64,000 bases of DNA from SCTM01 sp965279655 (GCA_965279655.1 OZ257255.1:4402001-4466000), one strand, 5' to 3'; positions 55,686 to 64,000 are shown, counted from the first letter of the stretch. The notes: generated by a model not told the origin, from the letters alone. Numbers and translations: made by a program.

Positions 55686-56666
55686 ATGGACAAAGCCTCT
55701 CCTTCCACCGCCGATCTTGAATCCGCCCGCCGGGTGCTTGAACACGCCCGCGACGGTCTCGCTGCGTTGAGCGCGAGCCTCGGGACCAATTTCGTCAAAT
55801 GCATGGATACGCTCGCCGCCGTCAGCGGCCGCGTGATCGTGTCGGGCGTCGGCAAGAGCGGCCACGTCGGACGCAAGATCGCGGCGACGTTGGCGTCCAC
55901 GGGCACGCCCGCGTTCTTTGTGCATGCCGGGGAAGCGAGCCACGGCGACATGGGCATGATCGCCAAAGGCGACGCGGTGATCGCCATCTCGAATTCCGGC
56001 GAGACCGGGGAACTGCGCGATGTCGTCGCCTACACGCGCCGCTTCGGCATTCCGCTGATCGCCATCACCAGCCGCGCGCAATCCTCTCTCGCGGCCGGCG
56101 CCGATGTGGTTCTCGTGCTGCCTCCGGCGGGCGAAGCCTGCGAGATCGTGGAAGCGCCGACGACGTCGACGACACTGACTCTGGCGCTGGGCGATGCGAT
56201 CGCCGTCGCGCTGCTGGAGCGCCGGGGTTTCTCCGCCGACGACTACAAGGTGCTCCATCCGGGCGGTCACCTGGGCCGCAAGCTGTTCAAGGTGGCGGAA
56301 CTCATGCACAGCGGCGCGGAGATGCCGCTGGTGAACGAGCGCACGCCCATGTCGGACGTCGTGCTGACGATGACCAACAAGACCTTCGGCGTGGCGGCGG
56401 TGGCCGGCGGCGACGGCAAACTGGTCGGCATCGTCACCGATGGTGACTTACGTCGGCATATGCAGAAGGGCTCCGGCGATCTGTTCGCGATGAATGCGGT
56501 GGACGTGATGACACGCGCGCCCAAGACCATCGGGCCCAATGTGCTCGCCGCGGAAGCGCTGCGCCGCATGAACGAGTCCAAGATCACGTCGATGTTCGTG
56601 GTCGAGCACGAAAAGCCGGTCGGCATCATTCGGATGCATGACATTTTGCGCGCGGGGGCGGCATGA
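55686..56666 (+). CDS. kdsD: Arabinose-5-phosphate isomerase KdsD (KpsF/GutQ family)
   Basis: A 326-residue enzyme converting ribulose-5-phosphate to arabinose-5-phosphate, the first step of Kdo (lipid A core sugar) synthesis. The SIS domain has VSGVGKSGHVGRKIAATLAS, AGEASHGDMGMI, and SNSGETGELRDVV. Two C-terminal CBS repeats follow (GIVTDGDLRRHM and PVGIIRMHDIL). ATG 55686 is chosen (GTG immediately upstream also possible); the longer upstream frame covers the sigma-54 promoter. First gene of the LPS-transport operon; it overlaps lptC by four bases. Confidence 0.93.
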   Translation: MDKASPSTADLESARRVLEHARDGLAALSASLGTNFVKCMDTLAAVSGRVIVSGVGKSGHVGRKIAATLASTGTPAFFVHAGEASHGDMGMIAKGDAVIAISNSGETGELRDVVAYTRRFGIPLIAITSRAQSSLAAGADVVLVLPPAGEACEIVEAPTTSTTLTLALGDAIAVALLERRGFSADDYKVLHPGGHLGRKLFKVAELMHSGAEMPLVNERTPMSDVVLTMTNKTFGVAAVAGGDGKLVGIVTDGDLRRHMQKGSGDLFAMNAVDVMTRAPKTIGPNVLAAEALRRMNESKITSMFVVEHEKPVGIIRMHDILRAGAA

Positions 56667-57436
56667 CCGCCGACGGCGAAGGCTCCCGCCAAAATCCAAG
56701 TCAGACCGGTGAGCGCAAGCAACACAGCGCGGCCGTGTGGCAGCCGCGTGAAGTGCAGGTCGGCCAGTCGGTCGCCCAGTACAGCCGGTTCGTGCAGCGC
56801 ATGAAGTTCGGCCTGCCCGTGGCGGCGGGCGTGATCCTGTTGCTCGTGTTCCTGATCCCGCAGTTCCGCTCCGAGTCGGATCGGTTCCGGATCGGCCTGA
56901 AGAACATCACCGATCTCTCCAACGACACGCTCAGCATGCAGAACGCGCGCTACTTCGGCACCGACGACAAGGGCGAGCCGTTCTCCATCACCGCGGAAAT
57001 GGTGAAAGAGCGCCCGGCTCCGGACAAGCTGATCGATCTCACGGGACCGAAGGCGCAGATGGCCATGAAGGACGGCCGCCGCGTGGACCTCGGCGCCACG
57101 AACGGCGTGTACGACCGCACACAAGAAATTCTGGAGCTCGGCGGGCAAGTCGATCTCATCCAGAAGGACGGCTATGAAATGCACACGTCGCAGGCGCGGG
57201 TGATGCTGAAGGAAAGCACCGCCAGCGGCGACGCACCGGTCACGGCCAAGGGCAGCATGGGCGAAGTCCGGGCCGCCGGGTTCAGGGCGCGCCAAAGCGA
57301 CAACGTCATCATCTTCACCGGTCCGGCGACGCTGGTGCTGAACGGCGACAAAGCCAAGCCCGCTCAACCGACATCCGACACCTCTCCCCCCGCGGCGCAA
57401 GCTCCGGCGCCGGCAACTCCCGAGACGCCCCGATGA
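56663..57436 (+). CDS. lptC: LPS export ABC transporter periplasmic protein LptC
   Basis: A 257-residue bitopic inner-membrane protein with one N-terminal transmembrane helix (FGLPVAAGVILLLVFLIPQF) preceded by a cytoplasmic stretch, then the LptC/OstA-type beta domain (MQNARYFGTDDKGEPFSITAE, VDLGATNGVYDRTQEILELGG). A Pro/Ala-rich tail closes it. It receives LPS from LptBFG and passes it to LptA. Coupled by ATGA overlaps to kdsD and lptA. Confidence 0.9.
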   Translation: MTADGEGSRQNPSQTGERKQHSAAVWQPREVQVGQSVAQYSRFVQRMKFGLPVAAGVILLLVFLIPQFRSESDRFRIGLKNITDLSNDTLSMQNARYFGTDDKGEPFSITAEMVKERPAPDKLIDLTGPKAQMAMKDGRRVDLGATNGVYDRTQEILELGGQVDLIQKDGYEMHTSQARVMLKESTASGDAPVTAKGSMGEVRAAGFRARQSDNVIIFTGPATLVLNGDKAKPAQPTSDTSPPAAQAPAPATPETPR

Positions 57437-58365
57437 ACCTTTTTCGCGCGCCCACGTTCCTTGCCTGTGCGATGGCCGTCGGCCTCGCCTCGCAGACGGC
57501 CATCGCACAAGGCCTGTCGTTTTCCTCGAAAGATCCGGACAAGCCGATCACCGTGACCGCGCAGCAGGGCCTCGAGTGGCAACAGAACGATCAGAAATTC
57601 ATCGCCCGCGGCGATGCGCAGGCGGTGCAAGGCGATGTGACCGTGATCGCCGACGAACTCGTGGCCCACTACCGCAACAAGCCCAAGGCGGGCGGCAGCG
57701 GAGACACCGATGAGACGTCGAGCGAAGTGTACCGCGTGGATGCGACGGGCAAGGTCACCATCCGCTCGAAGGACGAGGTCGCCACCGGCCAGGCCGCGGT
57801 CTACGACTTCGATAAGAAGGTGCTGGTGATGCAGGGCGACCCGGTCATCCTCACCACCAGCGACGGAACGGTCACGGCCCATCGCGCGATTCAGTATTGG
57901 TCGGAAGAAAACGTCGCCGTCGCGGAAGGCGATGCGTTGGCGATCGAGACCTCCGCCAAGGACGGGCGCCGGATCAAAGCGGACAAGCTCACGGCGTTCT
58001 TCCGCGAGAGCGGCGCGCCGGCTCCGGCAGGTAAAAAAGCCACGGGCGCGGCGCTGCCGTCCGCCAAGGGCCGCGATCTCGTATTCCTGCAAGGCGCGGG
58101 CAACGTGGTGCTCACCACGTCGAACGAAGTCGTGCGCGGCGAACGCGCCAACTACAACCTCGACACGGGCATGGCCACGGTCGACGGCGGCGTGAAGCTC
58201 ACCCGCGACAACAATCAGCTGAACGGCGGCTATGCGGTCGTCAACGTGAAAGGCGGCGTCACGCGCCTCTACGGCAGCGCGGCGGAAGCGAAGGGGCAGG
58301 GCGGTGTGGCTCCGCCGGCGCGCGTGCGCGCCTTGCTCGCGCCCAAGGCCGAGGACAAGAAGTAA
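57433..58365 (+). CDS. lptA: LPS transport periplasmic protein LptA
   Basis: A 310-residue periplasmic protein with a Sec signal peptide (MNLFRAPTFLACAMAVGLASQTAIA-QG). The OstA-fold domain has ITVTAQQGLEWQQNDQKFIARGDAQAVQGDVTV, RVDATGKVTIRSKDEVATGQAAVYD and GNVVLTTSNEVVRGERANYNLDTGMATV. It is longer than E. coli LptA (about 185 residues), as often in alphaproteobacteria, with an extra spacer and C-terminal tail. It bridges LptC and the outer-membrane LptDE. Confidence 0.92.
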   Translation: MNLFRAPTFLACAMAVGLASQTAIAQGLSFSSKDPDKPITVTAQQGLEWQQNDQKFIARGDAQAVQGDVTVIADELVAHYRNKPKAGGSGDTDETSSEVYRVDATGKVTIRSKDEVATGQAAVYDFDKKVLVMQGDPVILTTSDGTVTAHRAIQYWSEENVAVAEGDALAIETSAKDGRRIKADKLTAFFRESGAPAPAGKKATGAALPSAKGRDLVFLQGAGNVVLTTSNEVVRGERANYNLDTGMATVDGGVKLTRDNNQLNGGYAVVNVKGGVTRLYGSAAEAKGQGGVAPPARVRALLAPKAEDKK

Positions 58366-58370
58366 CGCCC

Positions 58371-59147
58371 ATGAACGCTGCTCCACAGACTCCCCAGACT
58401 CCGAAGACCAACGGCCGCGCCCCCGATACGGGACTCGCGGTCGTGAATATCGGCAAGACCTTCAAGTCGCGCCCCGTGCTGCGCGACGTGAGCTTGTCCG
58501 TGCAGCGCGGCGAGGCGGTCGGCCTGCTGGGCCCCAACGGCGCCGGCAAGACCACTTCGTTCTACTGCGTCACAGGCCTGATCAGTCCGGACCACGGCAA
58601 GATCATGCTCGACGGCCAGGACATCACGCTGTTGCCGATGTACCGCCGCGCGCGGCTCGGCATCGGTTACCTGCCGCAGGAAGCCTCGATCTTCCGCGGC
58701 ATGACCGTGGAAGGAAATATCCGCGCCGTTGCCGAGGTGGTGGAGCCGGACAAGGCCGCGCAGGACACGCTGGTCGACGCGTTGCTGACGGAGTTCTCCA
58801 TCGCGCACCTGCGCCGCTCGCCCGCGCTGGCGCTGTCGGGCGGCGAACGCCGCCGCTGCGAGATCGCCCGCGCCTTGGCGTCGCGGCCCAGCTTCATTCT
58901 CCTCGATGAGCCCCTGGCGGGCATCGATCCGATCGCGGTGGGCGAAATCCGCGAGATGGTGTCGCATCTGAAGGACCGCGGCTTGGGCGTGCTGATCACC
59001 GATCACAACGTGCGCGAAACGCTCGACATCATCGACCGCGCCTACATTCTCCATGAGGGCTCGGTATTGTTCGAAGGCCGCCCGTCGGAGATCGTCGCTC
59101 ACGAAGGTGTTCGCCGTGTCTACCTCGGGGAGCGCTTCAGCCTCTAG
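58371..59147 (+). CDS. lptB: LPS export ABC transporter ATP-binding protein LptB
   Basis: A 258-residue ATPase that powers LPS extraction with LptFG (encoded elsewhere). Walker A is GPNGAGKTT, Q-loop YLPQEASIFRG, signature LSGGERRRCEIARAL, Walker B FILLDEPLAGIDP and the H-loop ITDHNVRETL. The C-terminal EGRPSEIVAHEGVRRVYLGERF is specific for LptB. It lies 5 bp after lptA and 2 bp before rpoN. Confidence 0.95.
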   Translation: MNAAPQTPQTPKTNGRAPDTGLAVVNIGKTFKSRPVLRDVSLSVQRGEAVGLLGPNGAGKTTSFYCVTGLISPDHGKIMLDGQDITLLPMYRRARLGIGYLPQEASIFRGMTVEGNIRAVAEVVEPDKAAQDTLVDALLTEFSIAHLRRSPALALSGGERRRCEIARALASRPSFILLDEPLAGIDPIAVGEIREMVSHLKDRGLGVLITDHNVRETLDIIDRAYILHEGSVLFEGRPSEIVAHEGVRRVYLGERFSL

Positions 59148-59149
59148 CC

Positions 59150-60664
59150 ATGGGTCTCACACCGCGTCTTGATCTGAGGCAATCGCAGAGCCTCGTCATC
59201 ACGCCGCAGCTGCAGCAGGCGATCAAGCTCCTGCAGCTGTCCTCGGTGGAGCTCTCGACGTATCTGGTCAACGAGCTCGAATCAAATCCGCTGCTCGAGA
59301 TCGACGAAAGCGGCGACGCCAGCATCCTCGCCGAAGCGTCCGGTAACGCCGACGACCGCGGCGACGACAGTTTGGTGCTGGTCGACTCGCCGGACGGCGA
59401 CACGGAACGCCCGCTCGATGTGTCGCCCGACGTGGTCGACAACGATTCCGCCCTGTCCGACGATGGCATCGACCCCTCGGGGCCGCGCGATAGCGTCGGG
59501 ATGTTGGGCGATTCCTATTCGAGTGGGTCCGCGGACGGCGCGACACTCGATTTCGATCGCACCGTGGCGGAAGCGCCGGATCTGCGCAGCCACCTCATGC
59601 AGCAAGTCTCGCTCACCTTCCACCAGCCGGCCGAACGCGCCATCGGCATGTTCCTGGTCGATCAGCTCGACGAGAGCGGCTACCTCGCCATCGATCTCAC
59701 GGAAGCCGCCGAGCAACTCGGCGCGGACCTGAAGACCGTGGAAGCGGTGCTCGCGCGCCTGCAGAAGTTAGACCCGCCGGGGATCTTCGCGCGCACACTC
59801 GCGGAATGCCTGCGGCTCCAGCTCGAGGACCGCAACCGCTTCGACCCCGCCATGGCCGCGCTTCTGAGCCGCCTCGACCTGCTGGCGGCGCGCGACATGC
59901 GCAAGCTGTGCGACGTCTGCGGCGTCTCGCCGGAAGACCTGCGCGACATGGTCAACGAGATCCGCGCGCTCGATCCCAAGCCGGCGTTGAAATTCGAACG
60001 CACGGTCGATCAGACCGTGATCCCCGATGTGATGATGACCGCGCAGCCGAACGGCGGCTGGCGCATCGAACTCAATCCGCAGACCTTGCCGCGGGTGCTG
60101 GTAAATCACGCCTACTACGCCGAAGTGGCGCGCGGCGCCGCCAAGCAGGACAAGTCGTTCCTGTCGGAGAAACTGCAATCCGCCAACTGGCTGGTGAAGG
60201 CGCTCAACCAGCGCGCGGAGACCATTCTGAAAGTCGCGATCGAGATCGTGAAGCAGCAGGACGGCTTCTTCCGCCAGGGCATCGAGCACTTGCGGCCGCT
60301 GGTCCTGCGCGACGTGGCGGATGCGATCGAGATGCACGAAAGCACGGTCAGCCGCGTGACCACCAACAAATACATCTCCACGCCGCGCGGCGTGTTCGAG
60401 CTGAAGTTCTTCTTCACGCAAGGCTTGGCGTCGTCCACCGGGGCGGAGGCGCATTCGTCGGCTTCCGTCCGACACCGCATCAAGGTGCTGATCGACGGCG
60501 AACCCGCCACCGCGGTGTTATCGGACGACCGGATCGTCGAGTTGTTGCGGGGCGATGGGATCGAGGTGGCGCGCCGCACCGTGGCGAAGTATCGCGATGC
60601 TCTCAACATCCCGTCATCGGCCCGCCGCCGGCGCGAAAAAATGGGCGAATTGCATGGAGTTTGA
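59150..60664 (+). CDS. rpoN: RNA polymerase sigma-54 factor RpoN
   Basis: A 504-residue sigma factor. Region I is glutamine/leucine-rich (LRQSQSLVITPQLQQAIKLLQLSS), region II is acidic, and the core-binding and HTH regions follow (VADAIEMHESTVSRVTTNKYI). The RpoN box ARRTVAKYRDALNIPSS near the C-terminus contacts the -24 element. Full length. Last gene of the operon preceded by a sigma-54 promoter, implying positive self-control that depends on an enhancer-binding protein. Confidence 0.96.
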   Translation: MGLTPRLDLRQSQSLVITPQLQQAIKLLQLSSVELSTYLVNELESNPLLEIDESGDASILAEASGNADDRGDDSLVLVDSPDGDTERPLDVSPDVVDNDSALSDDGIDPSGPRDSVGMLGDSYSSGSADGATLDFDRTVAEAPDLRSHLMQQVSLTFHQPAERAIGMFLVDQLDESGYLAIDLTEAAEQLGADLKTVEAVLARLQKLDPPGIFARTLAECLRLQLEDRNRFDPAMAALLSRLDLLAARDMRKLCDVCGVSPEDLRDMVNEIRALDPKPALKFERTVDQTVIPDVMMTAQPNGGWRIELNPQTLPRVLVNHAYYAEVARGAAKQDKSFLSEKLQSANWLVKALNQRAETILKVAIEIVKQQDGFFRQGIEHLRPLVLRDVADAIEMHESTVSRVTTNKYISTPRGVFELKFFFTQGLASSTGAEAHSSASVRHRIKVLIDGEPATAVLSDDRIVELLRGDGIEVARRTVAKYRDALNIPSSARRRREKMGELHGV

Positions 60665-60682
60665 AGGCGTTAAGGCCTTCCG

Positions 60683-60707
60683 GGTGTGACTTGACTTGCC
60701 ACACCCC
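60683..60707 (+). terminator. Hairpin downstream of rpoN
   Basis: GGGTGTG pairs with CACACCC around an 11-base loop, 19 bp after the rpoN stop. No T run follows, so it may be an mRNA-end or processing element rather than a strong terminator. Confidence 0.4.
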
Positions 60708-60917
60708 CACGCCTATGTTCCGCCACCTTTTTAGGGCGGGAAGCTGCGAGCCGCGCTTTGAGACAAAGCCCCTCGCAGTTCTGCAACGGATATCAACAGG
60801 AATAAGACCGATCGCGTTGCAACCCAGTCCTCTGCCGCGAGTTATGCAATCGCTGGCGCGGGGAACTTGGAGGCATCGACTTGAGCAGGTCACCGGGGCA
60901 GTGCGTAGTGGCACGTA

Positions 60918-61379
60918 ATGGAAATTAGAGACATCCTTTCGCCTGAAGCCGTCGTTGCGGGCTTGAAGGTCACCAGCAAGAAGCAGGCGCTCCAGGAACT
61001 GGCGCGCCATGCGGCGACGGTGACCGGCGTCAATGAACGCAAGATTTTCGAGACGCTCCTGGAACGCGAGCGGCTGGGCACCACCGGTGTCGGCAACGGC
61101 ATTGCGATTCCGCACGGCAAGCTGTCGGAACTGAGCCGCCTGTACGGCGTGTTCGCGCGCGTGGAAAAGCCCATCGATTTCGACGCCATCGACGAACAGC
61201 CCGTCGACCTGATCTTCCTGCTGCTGGCGCCGGAAGCCGCCGGCGCGGATCATCTCAAGGCGCTCGCCCGCGTGTCCCGCCTGTTGCGCGATGCCGGCAC
61301 CTGCGAGAAGCTGCGCGGTGCGAAAACCGCCGACGGCCTGTACCTGCTGCTCACGCAGACCGAAGCCCAAGCGGCCTAA
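60918..61379 (+). CDS. ptsN: PTS IIA-like nitrogen-regulatory protein PtsN
   Basis: A 153-residue EIIA-Ntr protein. The phospho-accepting histidine lies in GNGIAIPHGKL, and LIFLLLAPEAAGADHLKALARVSRLLRD is the usual helix. It takes phosphate from the PTS-Ntr chain and modulates potassium and nitrogen-related targets. It follows rpoN by 253 bp; the hibernation-factor gene (raiA/hpf) that often lies between is absent. ATG start with only a weak ribosome site. Confidence 0.95.
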   Translation: MEIRDILSPEAVVAGLKVTSKKQALQELARHAATVTGVNERKIFETLLERERLGTTGVGNGIAIPHGKLSELSRLYGVFARVEKPIDFDAIDEQPVDLIFLLLAPEAAGADHLKALARVSRLLRDAGTCEKLRGAKTADGLYLLLTQTEAQAA

Positions 61380-61410
61380 TTTACATTTCGACGTGTTTCG
61401 GGGGTGCGTG

Positions 61411-61713
61411 ATGCGATCTGGGATCGTCATCCTGCTTGCGCTTGCGGCACCTGCCTTCGCGCAGACGAATGCGCCCGCGACCAATACCGATCTCTCCGCG
61501 ATCTGCGCGGGCGTTCTCGCGCAGGCGCCGGGCGGCGTATCCGGCGATCATACGAAGCTCTGCTCCTGCCTGACGACGCAGACCATGTCGGGGCTGACGC
61601 AGGCGGAGATGATGGCCTATGCCCAATCCACCCTGGAAAACAAAGCCCCGCCCGATGCGGTGATGACCAAGATCGTCGCAATCGCCACGACCTGTCTGCA
61701 ACAGGCGCAGTAG
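61411..61713 (+). CDS. Small secreted cysteine-containing protein
   Basis: A 100-residue protein with a Sec signal peptide (MRSGIVILLALAAPAFA-QT). The mature part has four cysteines (SAICAGVL, KLCSCLTT, TTCLQQ) that could form two disulfides, and a helical body. Two codons GTG and ATG are adjacent as starts. It lies 31 bp downstream of ptsN in the same direction, so it may be part of that transcript. Function unknown. Confidence 0.7.
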   Translation: MRSGIVILLALAAPAFAQTNAPATNTDLSAICAGVLAQAPGGVSGDHTKLCSCLTTQTMSGLTQAEMMAYAQSTLENKAPPDAVMTKIVAIATTCLQQAQ

Positions 61714-61726
61714 GCGCCCATCCACT

Positions 61727-61891
61727 CTTGTCACCCCGGACATGCCACGCGCAGCGTGGCGAGATCCGGGGTCCAGGGTTTCTGGCACGACAATGGTTGT
61801 TACCCTGGATCCCGGCTCGCCCCGCCGGCCTTCAGGCCGGCGTTTAGTTGGATGCGCGCCTACGCGCGCGCCGCTTGGCCAGGATGACAAG
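61727..61891. repeat. Palindromic MITE-like intergenic repeat (about 165 bp)
   Basis: The ends are imperfect inverted repeats: CTTGTCACCCCGG at the left and its counterpart (reverse complement CTTGTCATCCTGG) at the right. Inside are further palindromes (CCGGAC..GATCCGGGGTCCAGGG / CCCTGGATCCCGG and GCCGGCCTTCAGGCCGGC). It has no coding capacity and looks like the dispersed intergenic palindromic elements of alphaproteobacterial genomes. Sits between the small secreted protein and the AbrB-type gene. Confidence 0.7.
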
Positions 61892-61918
61892 TGGGGCGCA
61901 ATCGAATAGTCAACGCCC

Positions 61919-63010
61919 GTGAAAACGAACACTCAAGCGCCGCAGCCTGTCGAACCGCCGCTGCACCGTCATGGCCTCGCACCGATCGCGCTGTCGCTGG
62001 CGCTGGGCGCGGCGGGCGGCGCGGTGTTCGCCACTCTGAACGTGCCGCTGCCATGGATGCTGGGCGCGATTGTCGCCAATACCATCGCCGCGGTGCGTGG
62101 TTGGCCGGTGACGATCCCCCACACGGTGCGGGTGATCGTGATCTCCATTGTCGGCGTGTTCCTCGGCGCTTCGTTCTCCCCGGACATGCTCGACCGGCTC
62201 GCGGCTTGGGCGGGCAGCTTGAGTTTGATGTTCGTGTTCATCCCGCTGGTCACGCTGATCGCCTCGGAATACTTCCGGCGGTTCGCCGGCTTCGACCAAG
62301 CCACGGCGATCTTCTCCGGCGCGCCCGGCACCCTGACCGCCATGGTGATCGTGGGCGGATCCTCCGGCGGCGACGAGCGCCTCATCACGCTCGCGCAAGG
62401 GCTGCGGGCGATGTTGGTGGTGATGGTGCTGCCGAACATCGTCGCCGTGCTCGTCGGGCATCCGGAGGCGATCCAGGTGATCGCAAGTGAATCGAGCGCG
62501 GTCTCGCCGCAAGCGGTCTGGTTGATCGGCGCGGCGGTGACCGGCTTTGTGGTGGCGCATGTGCTCAACCTGCCGGCCATCGCCATGGCGACCTCCATGG
62601 TGGTGACCGCCGCGCTCTACCTGGCGGGCGTGGTGACGTGGCACGCGCCGGATCCGGTGTTCCAGGCGGCCCTGTGGATCCTGGGATCGGCCATCGGCTC
62701 ACGCTTCGCGATCGCGAGCGCGGCCACCTTCTTCCGGGTCAGCCGCCACGCCATTGTCGCGACCGGCGTGGTGATCGTGGTGTCCGCGGCCTTCGCCGGC
62801 GTTGCGAGCTTGCTGACCGGCACGCCCTACCTCACGTCCTTGCTCTCCTTCACACCCGGCGGCGTGGCGGAGATGTGCCTGATCGCCATCGCCTTCGATA
62901 TCGATCCGACATTTGTGGCGGTGCACCATCTGCTCCGGATCGCCATCCTGGTGACGCTGCTGCCGATCGGCGCGAAACTGTTCCTGCGGATGACGCACCG
63001 CAAGGCGTGA
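61919..63010 (+). CDS. AbrB family membrane protein (PF05145-type)
   Basis: A 363-residue polytopic membrane protein with about ten hydrophobic segments. The two halves each contain the family motif LNVPLPWMLGAIVAN and LTGTPYLTSLLSFTPGGVAEMCLIA (the TPGG/APGG signature, also SGAPGTLTAMVIVG). This family is sometimes mis-named ammonia monooxygenase or AbrB regulator; the transport substrate is unknown. GTG start, 27 bp after the MITE-like repeat. Confidence 0.85.
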   Translation: MKTNTQAPQPVEPPLHRHGLAPIALSLALGAAGGAVFATLNVPLPWMLGAIVANTIAAVRGWPVTIPHTVRVIVISIVGVFLGASFSPDMLDRLAAWAGSLSLMFVFIPLVTLIASEYFRRFAGFDQATAIFSGAPGTLTAMVIVGGSSGGDERLITLAQGLRAMLVVMVLPNIVAVLVGHPEAIQVIASESSAVSPQAVWLIGAAVTGFVVAHVLNLPAIAMATSMVVTAALYLAGVVTWHAPDPVFQAALWILGSAIGSRFAIASAATFFRVSRHAIVATGVVIVVSAAFAGVASLLTGTPYLTSLLSFTPGGVAEMCLIAIAFDIDPTFVAVHHLLRIAILVTLLPIGAKLFLRMTHRKA

Positions 63011-63305
63011 CTCAAACAAAGTATGGCGTGTGTGACTGAGATTCGCATCCTGCGCTGTGGACGCCTTGATTCCAAATCGTGATGTCTTGATTGCGTACAG
63101 TAATGCGCAAGTAAAACGCGCGGCGTAACAGTCCAACCCAACCTGGGCGCTGGCGCATGTCCCCGCGAATGTTGTGCCCATTACGCCAGGAGCGTTTGCG
63201 AACGACTCTCAACTTGTTGCGAGTCCCAACGGACTTGAGAAACGCGCGAATAGGCGTACATTTCATGTGTCAGTCGAAACCAAAAAAACAATGGGGGTAA
63301 CGAGG
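63011..63305. other. Intergenic region (295 bp)
   Basis: Rather A/T-rich, no convincing open frame. A TTGATT-type -35 and CAGTAATG-like sequence occur near 63090, but no firm promoter, hairpin or repeat was found. It probably holds the promoter of the downstream membrane-protein gene. Confidence 0.4.
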
Positions 63306-64000
63306 ATGTATTCCGCTGACCCAGGCGTTCAACCAGTTCTCTATGTACCCATTCTCACGACGTTGCTGAGTGCGGCCTTCGGGTACGTGCTCTTGCAGCG
63401 CTACCGCCTCAAGCCCACCGCGACTCACCTGCTGTGGTGGGGTCTCGGCATGTGGGTCTACGGCACCGGCACGGGCCTTGCCGCATCCATCACAGTCTTC
63501 GGCAACAGCGTGTTCCTGACGAAAGCGTGGTTCATCGTCGGTGCGGTGTGGACCGGCTATCCGCTCGCGCAGGGCAGCCTGTACCTGCTCATGCCGCGCA
63601 AGCTCGCCGACCGCACCACCGCGATCACGCTGCCGTTCGTGCTGGCCGTCACCGCGCTGATCATCATCTCGCCGGTGATCCCCGGTTCGCTCGAAGCGCA
63701 TCGCCCTTCCGGCGGCATCATCGCCTGGACCTGGGCGCGCCTGTCGACGATCCTGGTGAACGGCTACGCCACCGTGTGTCTCGCCGGCGGCGCGGTCTAC
63801 AGCATCATGCGGTGGTCGAAAGAGAATACCGATGCGGCCAAACGCCGCGTGATCGGCAACTCGCTGATCGTGGTCGGTTCGCTTCTGCCCGGCATCGGCG
63901 GCGGCTTCGCCAAGTTCGGCATCACCGAGATGCTCTACCTCGGCGAATGCGTCGGCCTGATGCTGATCTGGGGCGGGTTCACCTTCAACACCTGGTCGCC
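63306..64000 (+). CDS. Polytopic membrane protein (partial, runs off window)
   Basis: Open from ATG 63306 to the window end without a stop, at least 231 residues. Six or seven hydrophobic helices: VPILTTLLSAAFGYVLLQ, HLLWWGLGMWVYGTGTG, WFIVGAVWTGYPLAQGSLYLL, FVLAVTALIIISPVI, ILVNGYATVCLAGGAVYSIM, LIVVGSLLPGIGGGFAKFG and the next one entering the edge. It has no recognised motif; it resembles uncharacterised 7TM-type proteins. GGGGG lies upstream of the start. Confidence 0.7.
   Translation, partial: MYSADPGVQPVLYVPILTTLLSAAFGYVLLQRYRLKPTATHLLWWGLGMWVYGTGTGLAASITVFGNSVFLTKAWFIVGAVWTGYPLAQGSLYLLMPRKLADRTTAITLPFVLAVTALIIISPVIPGSLEAHRPSGGIIAWTWARLSTILVNGYATVCLAGGAVYSIMRWSKENTDAAKRRVIGNSLIVVGSLLPGIGGGFAKFGITEMLYLGECVGLMLIWGGFTFNTWS

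Overview
The window is high-GC, densely packed DNA from an alphaproteobacterium. The main evidence is the gene order kdsD-lptC-lptA-lptB-rpoN-ptsN, a gltB-gltD pair followed by an UppP-like protein and an NDUFA9-type dehydrogenase, and a polyhydroxyalkanoate (PHA) cluster headed by a divergent PhaR repressor. No rRNA genes or CRISPR arrays were seen. One tRNA gene, tRNA-Leu(CAG), is present.

Layout: (1) 1-4045, PHA storage: phaR (cut by the window edge), a short PhaE-like protein, a class III-like PhaC, thiolase PhaA and reductase PhaB. (2) 4076-12601, small-molecule metabolism and transport: a GNAT acetyltransferase, a secreted protein, a ProXWV-type betaine/choline ABC transporter, a TAXI solute receptor, an M17 aminopeptidase, a conserved hypothetical and an ArgD-like aminotransferase behind a possible small RNA. 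(3) 12755-14705, a compact A/T-richer three-gene operon (ParA-like ATPase plus two unrecognised proteins) that looks inserted. (4) 14738-24448, glutamate synthase GltBD, an UppP-like membrane protein with an altered active site, a beta-propeller lipoprotein and an NAD(P)-binding dehydrogenase.

(5) 24689-44537 is a genomic island of about 19.85 kb inserted in the 3' end of tRNA-Leu. It is bounded by 30-bp perfect direct repeats, carries 19-bp repeats just inside both ends, and encodes a tyrosine integrase near the right end. Its left part holds a tight plus-strand cluster (membrane protein, SRAP/YedK protein, a HEPN-like protein, a putative PD-(D/E)XK-like protein, a DUF2971 protein). Next come a complete type I restriction-modification system (hsdR-hsdM-hsdS) with a small XRE regulator, four unknown cargo genes, and a minus-strand satellite-type replication and control module (AlpA-like regulator, small coupled ORFs, a primase/Toprim-like protein, a DUF3987 protein).

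(6) 44562-54553: glycan-related genes (GT4-like glycosyltransferase, FkbM methyltransferase, TPR-glycosyltransferase-like fusion), then an IclR regulator divergent from two tandem copies of a [flavin monooxygenase - DppA-like binding protein] pair. (7) 54871-64000: an RNase D-like exonuclease and the kdsD-lptCAB-rpoN operon, which is preceded by a textbook sigma-54 promoter and so probably responds to its own last gene product. These are followed by ptsN, a small secreted protein, a palindromic MITE-like repeat, an AbrB-family membrane protein and a membrane protein cut by the window end.

The best candidates for something undescribed are the three-gene ParA operon, the SRAP-centred island cluster and the duplicated monooxygenase/binding-protein module. 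All functional statements come from motif recognition by eye; no database search was run.
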